Shown here: positions 1-6,368 of the stretch, in pieces
Numbering within the stretch: the stretch's first letter is position 1
How the letters are laid out: the number at the start of each line of letters is the position of its first letter
Source: Flavobacteriales bacterium
Lineage (GTDB): Bacteria; Bacteroidota; Bacteroidia; Flavobacteriales; UA16
Length of the DNA: 8,766 bases
Direction: 5' to 3'
Assembly: GCA_018700255.1 (NCBI GenBank)
Contig: JABISU010000063.1
Span: 1 to 8,766 of the forward strand
The notes under the pieces: generated by a model
What the model was told of the DNA's origin: nothing
Database searches by the model: none
The model's input: the letters and a program-made list of their open reading frames with translations, nothing else
Translations under genes and position numbers: made by a program

Positions 1-70
1 CATAGAGCTTAGCCATAAATTGCTTAAAGTTCTTTGATCCTGGGCTAAAATTTTTTGTTCCGGATTTCAT
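1..70 (-). CDS. gldL: Gliding motility / type IX secretion inner-membrane protein GldL, N-terminal fragment
   Basis: Only the first 23 codons are present; the gene continues beyond the left edge. The visible protein begins MKSGTKNF and ends QFMAKLY. The FMAKLY segment directly before the first membrane helix is what I recall of GldL N-termini, though no membrane segment is visible here. The start is the ATG at 70-68, 75 bp after the gldK stop, with an A-rich leader and no Shine-Dalgarno sequence, as is usual in Bacteroidota. In the family, GldL is an inner-membrane protein that works with GldM as the proton-driven motor of type IX secretion and gliding. The identification rests mainly on the conserved gldK-gldL order and on this short match, so it is probable rather than certain. 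Confidence 0.75.
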   Translation of the reverse strand, partial: MKSGTKNFSPGSKNFKQFMAKLY

Positions 71-88
71 TTTCTTTTGTTTTTTTTA

Positions 89-112
89 AGTTTAATAATT
101 GATCATTAAACT
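89..112 (-). repeat. AT-rich inverted repeat in the gldK-gldL gap
   Basis: Two perfect 8-base arms (AGTTTAAT at 89-96, ATTAAACT at 105-112) flank an 8-base loop. It lies between the gldK stop and the gldL start, about 19 bases before the gldL ATG on the transcribed strand. No U-run follows it in the direction of transcription, so it is not a typical intrinsic terminator. It could be a weak mRNA hairpin that affects stability or the relative amounts of GldK and GldL. The arms are nearly all A/T, so it may have no function. Confidence 0.35.
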
Positions 113-145
113 ATGGTTTCAGGTATTTTTTTTTATTTAAGCAGA

Positions 146-1513
146 TTAATTCCACTCTTCTTTAGGTCCAGATTTACCACGTCCTAAGTAAGACATTACA
201 GATCGAAATCCAATAAATGCTTTAGCGGTATCACTGTATTCAAACGATCGGGTTCCAGTTTGGCAATAATATCCAATATCTTTCCATGAACCACCACGAG
301 TTACTTTTCTATGAAGGGCAGCAGAGTCGTCGATCTTAGCATGGTAAACATAATCAGGAGCTAAGTCGAATGCGAAATCATACACAGTTTCATCAAAAGC
401 AGTGTTAGTCCACTCAGCAACGTTTCCAGACATATTGTAGAGTCCATAATCATTAGGGCTGTATGACTCAACAGGAGCTGTATAGGCATTAGCATCCTCT
501 ACATAGTCACCTCGCATAGGTTTAAAATTAGCTAAAACACATCCTTGTTCGTTACGAATGTATGGTCCACCCCATGGGTATGGTGCAAGGTTACGACCTC
601 CACGTGCTGCATATTCCCACTCTGCTTCAGATGGAAGGCGAAATTTTTGAATATAGGTTTGACCTTCTTGCTGCCTCCACTCATTCATGATTTGAGTTCT
701 CCAAGCGTTGAAAGCTACTGCTTGACCCCAAGTTACCCCTACCACAGGGTAATCATCATATGCTGGATGCCAAAAGTAGTTTTCTGCTAACGGTTCATTA
801 TATGAATATGTGTAATCATGAACCCAAACTAAAGTGTCAGGGTAAACATTAATAGTTTCCTCAACAACAAATTGTGATCTATCAGAATACCGTTGAACTG
901 AATGCAGTTGGTTTAATTCATTAACCTCTCCATACTCTTCATCTCTTGCATCTTTGTTCGCAGCTTTCCCAATGTTAAACCAGTAATACCTGTAGTTAAG
1001 TTTACGAGTATCGATTTCCTTTCTGTTGTAGAATCTATCAGATCCTTGAAGGTAGTACTCATCGTAAAGAACCTCGAAAATATCTTCATCTGTCCAATCA
1101 ATAGGCTCTTCCCAATTTAAGACATAACCCTTGTCAATAAATCGATCAAGCTCAATACCAGCTTCATTTTCCGAGTAGAAATAACGTTCATCATCATTCT
1201 CAGCTAATGTGTTTAAGAATAGTGAATCTCTTACATAGTTAACAAATTGACGATATTCATTATTTGATATTTCATGAACATCCATGTAAAATGATGGTAT
1301 AGTAACAGTTTTTGCACGTGTGTTAAGGGCGTAGGGTACATCTTGATCACTTGGTCCCATTGTAAAGGATCCGAAGTGGATATAATTCATACCGTATGGG
1401 TTAGCTTGATCCCAGTATTCTCGAGGGTTAACCCCTACGAGTTCGCCTTGTGGTCCCATATAGCATCCAGAAAGCAGAACTGGAATTATGAGTATCAGAA
1501 GAAACTTGTTCAT
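146..1513 (-). CDS. gldK: Gliding motility / type IX secretion lipoprotein GldK (PorK)
   Basis: 455 residues, close to known GldK lengths. In the family, GldK is a lipoprotein on the periplasmic face of the outer membrane that forms a large ring with GldN around the type IX secretion translocon. The start at 1513 is chosen over an in-frame ATG at 1552 because it gives a clean lipoprotein signal: MNK, a hydrophobic run, then lipobox LSGC with Cys17. No acidic residues follow the Cys, so no lipoprotein surface-export signal is seen, which fits periplasmic retention. The rest is a formylglycine-generating-enzyme (sulfatase-modifying factor) fold: GSFTMGPSDQD at 48-58, FYMDVHEISNNEY at 75-87, VVGVTWGQAVAFNAW at 257-271, FRLPSEAEWEYAARGG at 291-306, YNMSGNVAEWT at 359-369 and RGGSW at 406-410. 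An acidic, Tyr-rich insert occupies about 95-245. Where FGE enzymes carry a catalytic Cys pair after GGS, this protein has Asp412 and Cys417, so enzyme activity is unlikely. It follows the PorP/SprF-family gene by 63 bp. Confidence 0.95.
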   Translation of the reverse strand: MNKFLLILIIPVLLSGCYMGPQGELVGVNPREYWDQANPYGMNYIHFGSFTMGPSDQDVPYALNTRAKTVTIPSFYMDVHEISNNEYRQFVNYVRDSLFLNTLAENDDERYFYSENEAGIELDRFIDKGYVLNWEEPIDWTDEDIFEVLYDEYYLQGSDRFYNRKEIDTRKLNYRYYWFNIGKAANKDARDEEYGEVNELNQLHSVQRYSDRSQFVVEETINVYPDTLVWVHDYTYSYNEPLAENYFWHPAYDDYPVVGVTWGQAVAFNAWRTQIMNEWRQQEGQTYIQKFRLPSEAEWEYAARGGRNLAPYPWGGPYIRNEQGCVLANFKPMRGDYVEDANAYTAPVESYSPNDYGLYNMSGNVAEWTNTAFDETVYDFAFDLAPDYVYHAKIDDSAALHRKVTRGGSWKDIGYYCQTGTRSFEYSDTAKAFIGFRSVMSYLGRGKSGPKEEWN

Positions 1514-1576
1514 ATAGTAAATTATAGTAGTTTGTAATAATAAGGTACGCATAAAACGCCTTTAAGGTTTCTTTTA

Positions 1577-2536
1577 TTATAAAACCCTTGGATTTGCGTA
1601 CCTGTTTAAGATAGGTGTCGACTCAAATTTAAAACTGTAAGAGAGGAATACTTCATGAGATCCAGATGAAAACGACTGTAATTCTGATGTAGTCATGTCA
1701 AATGAATAACCAATTCTAAATAGTTGTTCTTTATAATTAGTAGCATCCTTATTTATCATTGAATATTGGAAACCAACGATTGGAGCAATTGCATCTCCAG
1801 GTCTCCATGAAACGCCAGCCCAAATCATTTCATTGTATAAAACGTTTACACTCATATCAATTGCCGATGCGTTTAAATCAGTTTTAGCAAGGATGTTAGT
1901 TCTTAGTACCAGTGCTTCTCCATCAAGAGGATAGTTATAACCACCCATTGCATATAAATGTCTTACAGGTTTAATACTCATTTCTGAGAACTCGGTTTCT
2001 GCTAGGTGAGTCATAGATAGCCCTGCGTAAAAAGTCTTAGGTTTAGAAATATAGATCCCGAAATCTACATCAATAGCCGAGGATGTGTTATCATCTTGAG
2101 GGATGGCGGGATCATTTTCCCAACCGTCTATAGCGATCCACTCAGTTCCAAACGATTTACTGAAATAGCTGACAGACATGCCTAAACTCATGACTGTGCC
2201 ACTTGAAAATGGCGATAAGCTGTAAGCATATCCAAGCTTCATCATAGTATTACTTTCATGTCCAAGTTCATCTTGATAGAATTGAACTCCAAAGGCGCCA
2301 GGAATAAATCCAAGTTCACCATCAATATTCAAAAGTGATGTTACTGGTGATCGATCTAGTCCACTCCATTGATTTCTATAGAAACCATTGATGTTAGTTA
2401 AATCAGATTGTCCAGCCGCTGCAATGTTAGACATTACATGGTCCATGTACCATTGGGTGAACTGTGGGTCTTGTTGTGCACTCATAGAAGATGCAAACAC
2501 GACTAAAAGAAGTGCAGATATATAGGTACGAATCAT
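1577..2536 (-). CDS. Type IX secretion system outer-membrane protein, PorP/SprF family
   Basis: 319 residues. PorP/SprF-family proteins are outer-membrane beta-barrels. PorP is reported to tie the PorK/PorN ring to other outer-membrane and peptidoglycan-bound parts, and SprF is needed to secrete the adhesin SprB. The start at 2536 is preferred over an in-frame ATG at 2647, which lies inside the upstream gene; from 2536 a signal peptide appears at once (MIRT, hydrophobic core, cleavage probably after SMSA at residue 20). The mature protein opens with QQDPQFTQWY (21-30), the family's hallmark N-terminus. It continues with alternating aromatic and polar strands typical of a barrel, LLNIDGELGF (68-77), VSWRPGD (242-248), HEVFLSYSF (294-302) and a C-terminal NPRVL close to the common family ending NPRFL. 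It lies 80 bp after the arginase-like gene and 63 bp before gldK, as expected for the core porP-gldKLMN order. Bacteroidota carry many paralogues, so I give no gene symbol. Confidence 0.92.
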   Translation of the reverse strand: MIRTYISALLLVVFASSMSAQQDPQFTQWYMDHVMSNIAAAGQSDLTNINGFYRNQWSGLDRSPVTSLLNIDGELGFIPGAFGVQFYQDELGHESNTMMKLGYAYSLSPFSSGTVMSLGMSVSYFSKSFGTEWIAIDGWENDPAIPQDDNTSSAIDVDFGIYISKPKTFYAGLSMTHLAETEFSEMSIKPVRHLYAMGGYNYPLDGEALVLRTNILAKTDLNASAIDMSVNVLYNEMIWAGVSWRPGDAIAPIVGFQYSMINKDATNYKEQLFRIGYSFDMTTSELQSFSSGSHEVFLSYSFKFESTPILNRYANPRVL

Positions 2537-2616
2537 GTTAACTCGTTGGTTTTCAAAATTTTCACAGGTTTCGGCTTTCACCGAGTGTGGAAAGATACGG
2601 AATTTTTCTGATATCA

Positions 2617-3789
2617 TCACGCTAGCTTTTGATACGTTCTCCACCATCTATCAGGTAATTCACCTTCAGAAGCCTCTTCATAATCTTCATATGAGCATGG
2701 CACAAGGTGGTGGTGATCTTTGTTATTTTTCTTAGAAGTTGGTATAGGTACATCCATCCACCATCTATCACTTCTTGATGATTTGTAGAACGCTACTTCA
2801 TGATCTTGTCCCTGTAAATCAACCAAATATTTAGTGTATTCTTCGGCATCACATTTAGGGTAATCACCTGTTTGGCTAAAGATGCCATCAATCATATGCC
2901 ATAATACTTGAGCTGCAAGATGAGATCCTCTTCCTCTATCATCTAGATCTGGGTTGTGCTCAAAAATACCAAGAGCCATCATTTTATCGCTAAGGCCAGC
3001 GTATCGGGCCAATTGGCAAAATTGAGAAGATGAGAAGCCATTTGGTCCAGCATGTGTGGAAGCAGGATGGTCAGAAGCCCTAATAGAAGATAGATCGAAG
3101 GATACTAAATCGGCATCTCTCAAAGTGGGCTCAATAAGTTTAGGGTTGTTGTGTGCTGCCCCAAGTCTAATTGCCTCAAACTGAAGCCTTTCAAGTAATT
3201 CTAATGTGTCAGGGTCAGTCAGATATCCTTGATGACCAATATTTACATAGTCAAATAAAAAGTTAGGTTCATGTAAAACAATTCGATTCATGAAGTTTCT
3301 AGACGTCTGTAACCCAGGGTCTCCACCAAAATCTAATCTAGAATCTATAGTTACAACATTCATAGGTCTTCCAACAGTCTCTAAGGCTGAATAAATTGAG
3401 TACGTTAAGTCTTGTCCACCTCCTAAAACAATCGGGATAATACCCATTTGTATTAACTCTGATATAAGATCGCTAACAGCTTTTTCTGTGTCAATACTCT
3501 CTAACCCAGCTCTAATGTCACCTAAATCAACAGTAGGGGCCCAACGAGTTGGTGGTGTAAGTCTGTAAAACCAATCTCTTATTGAATCTGGAGCAGCAGA
3601 ACAACCTTCATTGTCACCGCTGTTTCGTCCGTCATTCACCCCGAAAATTGCTACTCTGCAACCTTCAATAGATGGTTGGTAATCAAAGCGATGTATTTCG
3701 ATTCTATCAGCTATTCTAGCTGAACCCTCCGCATTGCTAAACACGGGTTGGTCAACAGGCTGTAATAGATCAAATATTCTTTCGCTCAT
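2617..3789 (-). CDS. Arginase/formimidoylglutamase-family protein with degenerate metal site
   Basis: 390 residues, longer than the roughly 300-residue core of arginases and agmatinases (ureohydrolases). These enzymes hold two Mn ions with the motifs GGDH, DxHxD and DxD. Here the aligned segments are LGGGQD (122-127), TIDSRLD (147-153) and SFDLSS (230-235). Asp149, Asp153 and Asp232 remain, but the expected histidines are Gln126 and Arg151 and the second Asp of DxD is Ser234. The late segment GIFEHNPDLD (274-283) keeps Glu277. An N-terminal stretch (GVNDGRNSGDNEGCSAAPDSIR region, about 50-71) matches the formimidoylglutamase layout. A C-terminal extension of about 60 residues carries two similar motifs, SDRWWMD (340-346) and PDRWWRTY (379-386). 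Such genes are often annotated as formimidoylglutamase (histidine to glutamate breakdown), but no other hut gene is visible here and the metal site looks broken. I infer a non-catalytic or altered role. It sits between topA and the secretion genes, a neighbourhood I recall from other Flavobacteria. Confidence 0.85.
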   Translation of the reverse strand: MSERIFDLLQPVDQPVFSNAEGSARIADRIEIHRFDYQPSIEGCRVAIFGVNDGRNSGDNEGCSAAPDSIRDWFYRLTPPTRWAPTVDLGDIRAGLESIDTEKAVSDLISELIQMGIIPIVLGGGQDLTYSIYSALETVGRPMNVVTIDSRLDFGGDPGLQTSRNFMNRIVLHEPNFLFDYVNIGHQGYLTDPDTLELLERLQFEAIRLGAAHNNPKLIEPTLRDADLVSFDLSSIRASDHPASTHAGPNGFSSSQFCQLARYAGLSDKMMALGIFEHNPDLDDRGRGSHLAAQVLWHMIDGIFSQTGDYPKCDAEEYTKYLVDLQGQDHEVAFYKSSRSDRWWMDVPIPTSKKNNKDHHHLVPCSYEDYEEASEGELPDRWWRTYQKLA

Positions 3790-3821
3790 TATTAAACATC
3801 AGTGTAAAAAAACACATTCGT

Positions 3822-3833
3822 ACAATTTGTCAC
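3822..3833. promoter_or_regulatory. Operator-like box ACAATTTGTCAC, second copy
   Basis: This 12-base sequence is identical to 6319-6330 in the topA-miaB divergent region. It lies in the gap between topA and the arginase-like gene, about 39 bases before that gene's ATG. The core ACAATTTGT is a 4-1-4 palindrome. The outer left arm is imperfect: GTACA here against GTGACA at the other site, one base missing. Two identical 12-mers in two short gaps are unlikely by chance, so a shared DNA-binding protein is a fair inference, but the factor is unknown. Confidence 0.4.
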
Positions 3834-3841
3834 AAGTTTAA

Positions 3842-3857
3842 GCATACATATGAATGC
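3842..3857. repeat. Near-perfect 16-bp palindrome before the arginase-like gene
   Basis: GCATACATATGAATGC reads the same on both strands except for one symmetric pair of positions. It lies in the 107-bp gap between topA and the arginase-like gene, 9 bases from the shared 12-bp box and 53 bases before the gene's ATG. Its short central loop makes an RNA hairpin poor, so a protein-binding site is the more natural reading. Function is unknown and AT-rich sequence makes chance palindromes common. Confidence 0.3.
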
Positions 3858-3882
3858 AAAAACTACACTATCGTACTATCAG

Positions 3883-3893
3883 TTCACAGTGAA
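3883..3893. repeat. 11-bp perfect palindrome just after topA
   Basis: TTCACAGTGAA is a perfect 5-1-5 palindrome three bases beyond the topA stop codon. One central base leaves no room for an RNA loop and no U-run follows, so it is not a terminator. It could be a small operator for the downstream arginase-like gene, or chance. Confidence 0.25.
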
Positions 3894-3896
3894 TTG

Positions 3897-6218
3897 TTAC
3901 TTCTTACCTTTTTGAGCTTTCTTTTTCTTTTGAGGACGTTTATCATGCTCGACTATAAGTTCCTGAGCACGAGTCCAATCAATGCCTTTGTAATCCTCAT
4001 CTTTAGGTATTTTCACATTTTTCTTACCTGCTTTTATGAAAGGCCCCCAACGACCATTAATAATTCTAACGGTCTCATCTTCTTCAAAAACTTTTAATAA
4101 AGCGGCTGCGTCTGCGGCCTTTTTTTCTTCTATAAGCTCTATCGCCCTTGTTAATTCAATGGTATATGGATCATCATCGGAGTCTTTTTTAATCGAAACG
4201 AATTTGCTATTGTGAACTACATATGGCCCAAATCTTCCAATAGAAGTTGAGACAACCTTACCTTCATACTCACCAAGTTTGCGAGGGAGTTTGAACAGCA
4301 TTAGGGCTTCGTCGAGTGTAATGGATCTGAGAGTTTGGGTAGGGCGAAGAGATGAAAATTTCTTATCTTCATCATCAGCCAATCCAAGTTGCGCCATCGG
4401 CCCAAAACGTCCAATTCTAACTAAGACTTGCTTTCCTGTAGTGGGGTCCATTCCAAGAATACGTTCGCCTGATTCTCTTTCACTCTCTAAAGCGTCATCC
4501 ACTAATGTTTTAAATGGCTTGTAGAAATCTCCTATCATTTGCTGCCAATCCTTGCGACCTTCAGCAATGACATCAAATTGCGCTTCCACATCGGCGGTGA
4601 AATTATAGTCAACTATAGAGCTGAAATGCTTGAAAAGGAAGTCATTTACTACAATACCGATGTCAGTCGGAGCAAGTTTGTTTCTTTCTGCTCCAGTGTT
4701 TTCGGTTTCAGTAATAGAAGATATCTCAGTGCCATCAAGTTTAAGAACGCGATATTTTCTTGGTGTGCCTTCTCGGTCCGGAATCTCGACATAGCCACGG
4801 CGTTGGATAACGCTAATTGTTGAGGCGTATGTTGAAGGTCTGCCAACCCCTAATTCCTCAAGTCTTTTTACCAAGCTAGCCTCAGTGTATCTTGGTGGGT
4901 GATTTGCAAACTTTTGGGTAGCAATGATGTTGATTCTTGACATTGTCTCGCCATTTAACATGGCGGGAAGAATCCCTTTTGCATCTTCATCATTTTCGTC
5001 ATCAGTACCTTCCAAATAAACCTTGAGAAATCCTTCAAAAGTGATCACTTCCCCACGAGCCACGAAAACTTCAGCATTCTTGCTAACATCTATTGTTACA
5101 GTAGTTTTTTCAAGTCTAGCATCGGACATTTGCGATGCAATAGCTCTCTTCCAAATTAGCGCATATAGTTTTTCTTCTTCAGCTTTTCCAACATGCTTGC
5201 TAACAGCAAAGTCTGTGGGTCTTATAGCTTCGTGTGCTTCTTGAGCACCTTTAGACTTGTTTGCAAAAGTTCTCCTTTCACAAAACTCAGCACCATAAGC
5301 AGATTTTATTGCGCCTGCAGCACTATCAAGAGCTTGGTTGCTTAAAGTTACAGAGTCAGTACGCATATAAGTAATACGACCAGCCTCATATAATTTTTGA
5401 GCCACTCCCATCGTGCGAGAAACAGAAAACCCTAGTTTTCTGAATGCTTCTTGCTGTAGTGTAGATGTTGTAAAAGGGGCTGTTGGTTTCTTCCTTGCGG
5501 GCTTAGTCTCTAAGGACTTAATTGAGTGTGTGCTTAAAGCACATTCTTTTAAAAACGCATCTACCTCCTCTTCTGTTTTAAAACGAGTTTTACATTCAGC
5601 CTTGAGGTTTTTACTTGCTTCGGTAGTGAACTCTCCTACAATTCTAAATTTAGAAGATGGTATATGAGCTTCAATCTCACGCTCTCTATTGACAATGATT
5701 TTAACTCCTACACTTTGTACTCTTCCAGCGCTAAGGCCGGGTTTAACTTTTTTCCATAAAACAGGACTAAGGTCAAACCCCACAATTCTATCAAGTATTC
5801 TCCTCGCTTGTTGAGCGTTAACTAGATCTTCGTCAACTGCACGAGGATTTTCAATAGCTTTTAAAATTGCGGATTTAGTTATTTCATGAAAAACGATTCG
5901 TCTTGTGTTCTCAGGTTTCAGATTTAATGCCTCTACCAAATGCCATGAAATCGCTTCTCCTTCGCGATCCTCATCAGTCGCTAACCAAACCATATCAGTT
6001 CCCTTCATCGCTTTCTTAAGCTCTGTGATAATCTTCTTTTTATCTTCACTTACTTCATACTTAGGGGTGAAGTTATTCTCTTTATCTATAGCTGTATCTC
6101 CCTTTGCTAGGTCACGTATGTGTCCAAAACTAGATTTTACTACGAAGTCCTTTCCGAGGTAACCCTCTATTGTTTTTGCCTTTGCAGGTGACTCAACTAT
6201 GACAAGGTTTTTAGGCAT
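3897..6218 (-). CDS. topA: DNA topoisomerase I (type IA)
   Basis: 773 residues. The enzyme relaxes negatively supercoiled DNA in the nucleoid by single-strand cutting and passage. The N-terminal TOPRIM domain starts at once with VIVESPAKAKT (6-16, Glu9) and includes the metal-binding DEDREGE at 82-88. QQARRILDRIVGFDLSP (136-152) and LSAGRVQSVGV (162-172) belong to the DNA-gate domains. The catalytic tyrosine is Tyr284 in ITYMRTDS. EAHEAIRPTD (327-336) and LEELGVGRPSTYAST (454-468) are further family signatures. The C-terminus has no CxxC zinc ribbons such as those of E. coli TopA. Instead it carries three topoisomerase C-terminal repeats marked by GRFGP (603-607, 661-665) and GRWGP (722-726), and ends in a lysine-rich tail. 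The start at 6218 puts the TOPRIM domain at its normal distance and no upstream start is needed. It is divergent from miaB across a 150-bp gap; I could not find a convincing promoter for it. Confidence 0.98.
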   Translation of the reverse strand: MPKNLVIVESPAKAKTIEGYLGKDFVVKSSFGHIRDLAKGDTAIDKENNFTPKYEVSEDKKKIITELKKAMKGTDMVWLATDEDREGEAISWHLVEALNLKPENTRRIVFHEITKSAILKAIENPRAVDEDLVNAQQARRILDRIVGFDLSPVLWKKVKPGLSAGRVQSVGVKIIVNREREIEAHIPSSKFRIVGEFTTEASKNLKAECKTRFKTEEEVDAFLKECALSTHSIKSLETKPARKKPTAPFTTSTLQQEAFRKLGFSVSRTMGVAQKLYEAGRITYMRTDSVTLSNQALDSAAGAIKSAYGAEFCERRTFANKSKGAQEAHEAIRPTDFAVSKHVGKAEEEKLYALIWKRAIASQMSDARLEKTTVTIDVSKNAEVFVARGEVITFEGFLKVYLEGTDDENDEDAKGILPAMLNGETMSRINIIATQKFANHPPRYTEASLVKRLEELGVGRPSTYASTISVIQRRGYVEIPDREGTPRKYRVLKLDGTEISSITETENTGAERNKLAPTDIGIVVNDFLFKHFSSIVDYNFTADVEAQFDVIAEGRKDWQQMIGDFYKPFKTLVDDALESERESGERILGMDPTTGKQVLVRIGRFGPMAQLGLADDEDKKFSSLRPTQTLRSITLDEALMLFKLPRKLGEYEGKVVSTSIGRFGPYVVHNSKFVSIKKDSDDDPYTIELTRAIELIEEKKAADAAALLKVFEEDETVRIINGRWGPFIKAGKKNVKIPKDEDYKGIDWTRAQELIVEHDKRPQKKKKAQKGKK

Positions 6219-6300
6219 TAGATTTAATTTTGGAGTACAAATAAAATAAAACTTTCGGCTATTTCGCTCTTTATGATCAATAACTTTTTCACTAAAACAG

Positions 6301-6320
6301 GTTACCCCTTTAGGGGTGAC
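6301..6320. repeat. Inverted repeat in the topA-miaB divergent region
   Basis: GTTACCCC (6301-6308) and GGGGTGAC (6313-6320) can pair over 8 bases with one G-T pair and a 4-base TTTA loop. Its GC-rich core stands out in an AT-rich gap. It lies upstream of the predicted miaB start of transcription, so it cannot act in the miaB mRNA. It could fold in a topA leader if topA transcription starts further upstream, or serve as a protein-binding site. Its right arm shares GTGAC (6316-6320) with the neighbouring palindrome. Confidence 0.45.
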
Positions 6321-6330
6321 AATTTGTCAC
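6316..6330. promoter_or_regulatory. Perfect 7-1-7 palindrome, candidate operator of miaB and/or topA
   Basis: GTGACAATTTGTCAC consists of two perfect 7-base arms around a single T. It contains the TTTG (6323-6326) that I take as the -33 element of the miaB promoter, so a bound dimer would be expected to block that promoter. The last 12 bases recur at 3822-3833. The symmetry resembles sites of dimeric helix-turn-helix regulators, but the GTGA-to-TCAC spacing is 7, not the 6 of CRP-type sites. I cannot name the factor. Confidence 0.5.
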
Positions 6331-6354
6331 GCCCTTAATAACTAACTACATTTG
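6323..6354 (+). promoter_or_regulatory. Bacteroidota-type promoter of miaB
   Basis: The -33 element TTTG (6323-6326) and the -7 element TACATTTG (6347-6354) are separated by 20 bp. This matches the Bacteroidota consensus TTTG and TAnnTTTG at both boxes and in spacing. Transcription should start a few bases after 6354, leaving a leader of roughly ten bases or less before the miaB ATG at 6369. The promoter points at miaB and the sigma-54-type activator gene behind it. Confidence 0.75.
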
Positions 6355-6368
6355 CACAAAATCGGATA

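Noticed and set aside
71..140. T-runs on the plus strand near the left edge as an intrinsic terminator
   Set aside because: All genes here read on the minus strand, where these are A-runs; no GC-rich stem precedes a U-run in the direction of transcription.
913..1101. 62-codon minus-strand open frame inside gldK
   Set aside because: It is an alternate frame within the GldK insert and encodes nothing recognisable.
1514..1552. Longer start for GldK (ATG at 1552)
   Set aside because: It adds 13 residues before a complete lipoprotein signal peptide; the ATG at 1513 places the lipobox Cys at the usual position 17.
1514..1576. TATAAT-like sequence in the gap before gldK as a promoter
   Set aside because: It resembles a sigma-70 -10 box, but there is no Bacteroidota TAnnTTTG element and no -33 partner; such sequences arise often in AT-rich gaps.
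2537..2647. Longer start for the PorP/SprF-family protein (ATG at 2647)
   Set aside because: It would overlap the end of the arginase-like gene and bury the signal peptide 37 residues inside; the ATG at 2536 gives a normal signal peptide at once.
4539..4823. 94-codon plus-strand open frame opposite topA
   Set aside because: It lies wholly inside topA on the other strand, has no family resemblance or promoter, and is a shadow of the conserved topA frame. The same holds for the other short open frames opposite topA and gldK.
6224..6232. TAATTTTG on the plus strand as a second -7 box
   Set aside because: No matching -33 box is found at the right distance, and it lies over 130 bases before miaB, next to the topA start.
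6301..6320. Hairpin as attenuator or terminator of miaB
   Set aside because: It lies upstream of the predicted miaB transcription start and has no following U-run on the plus strand.
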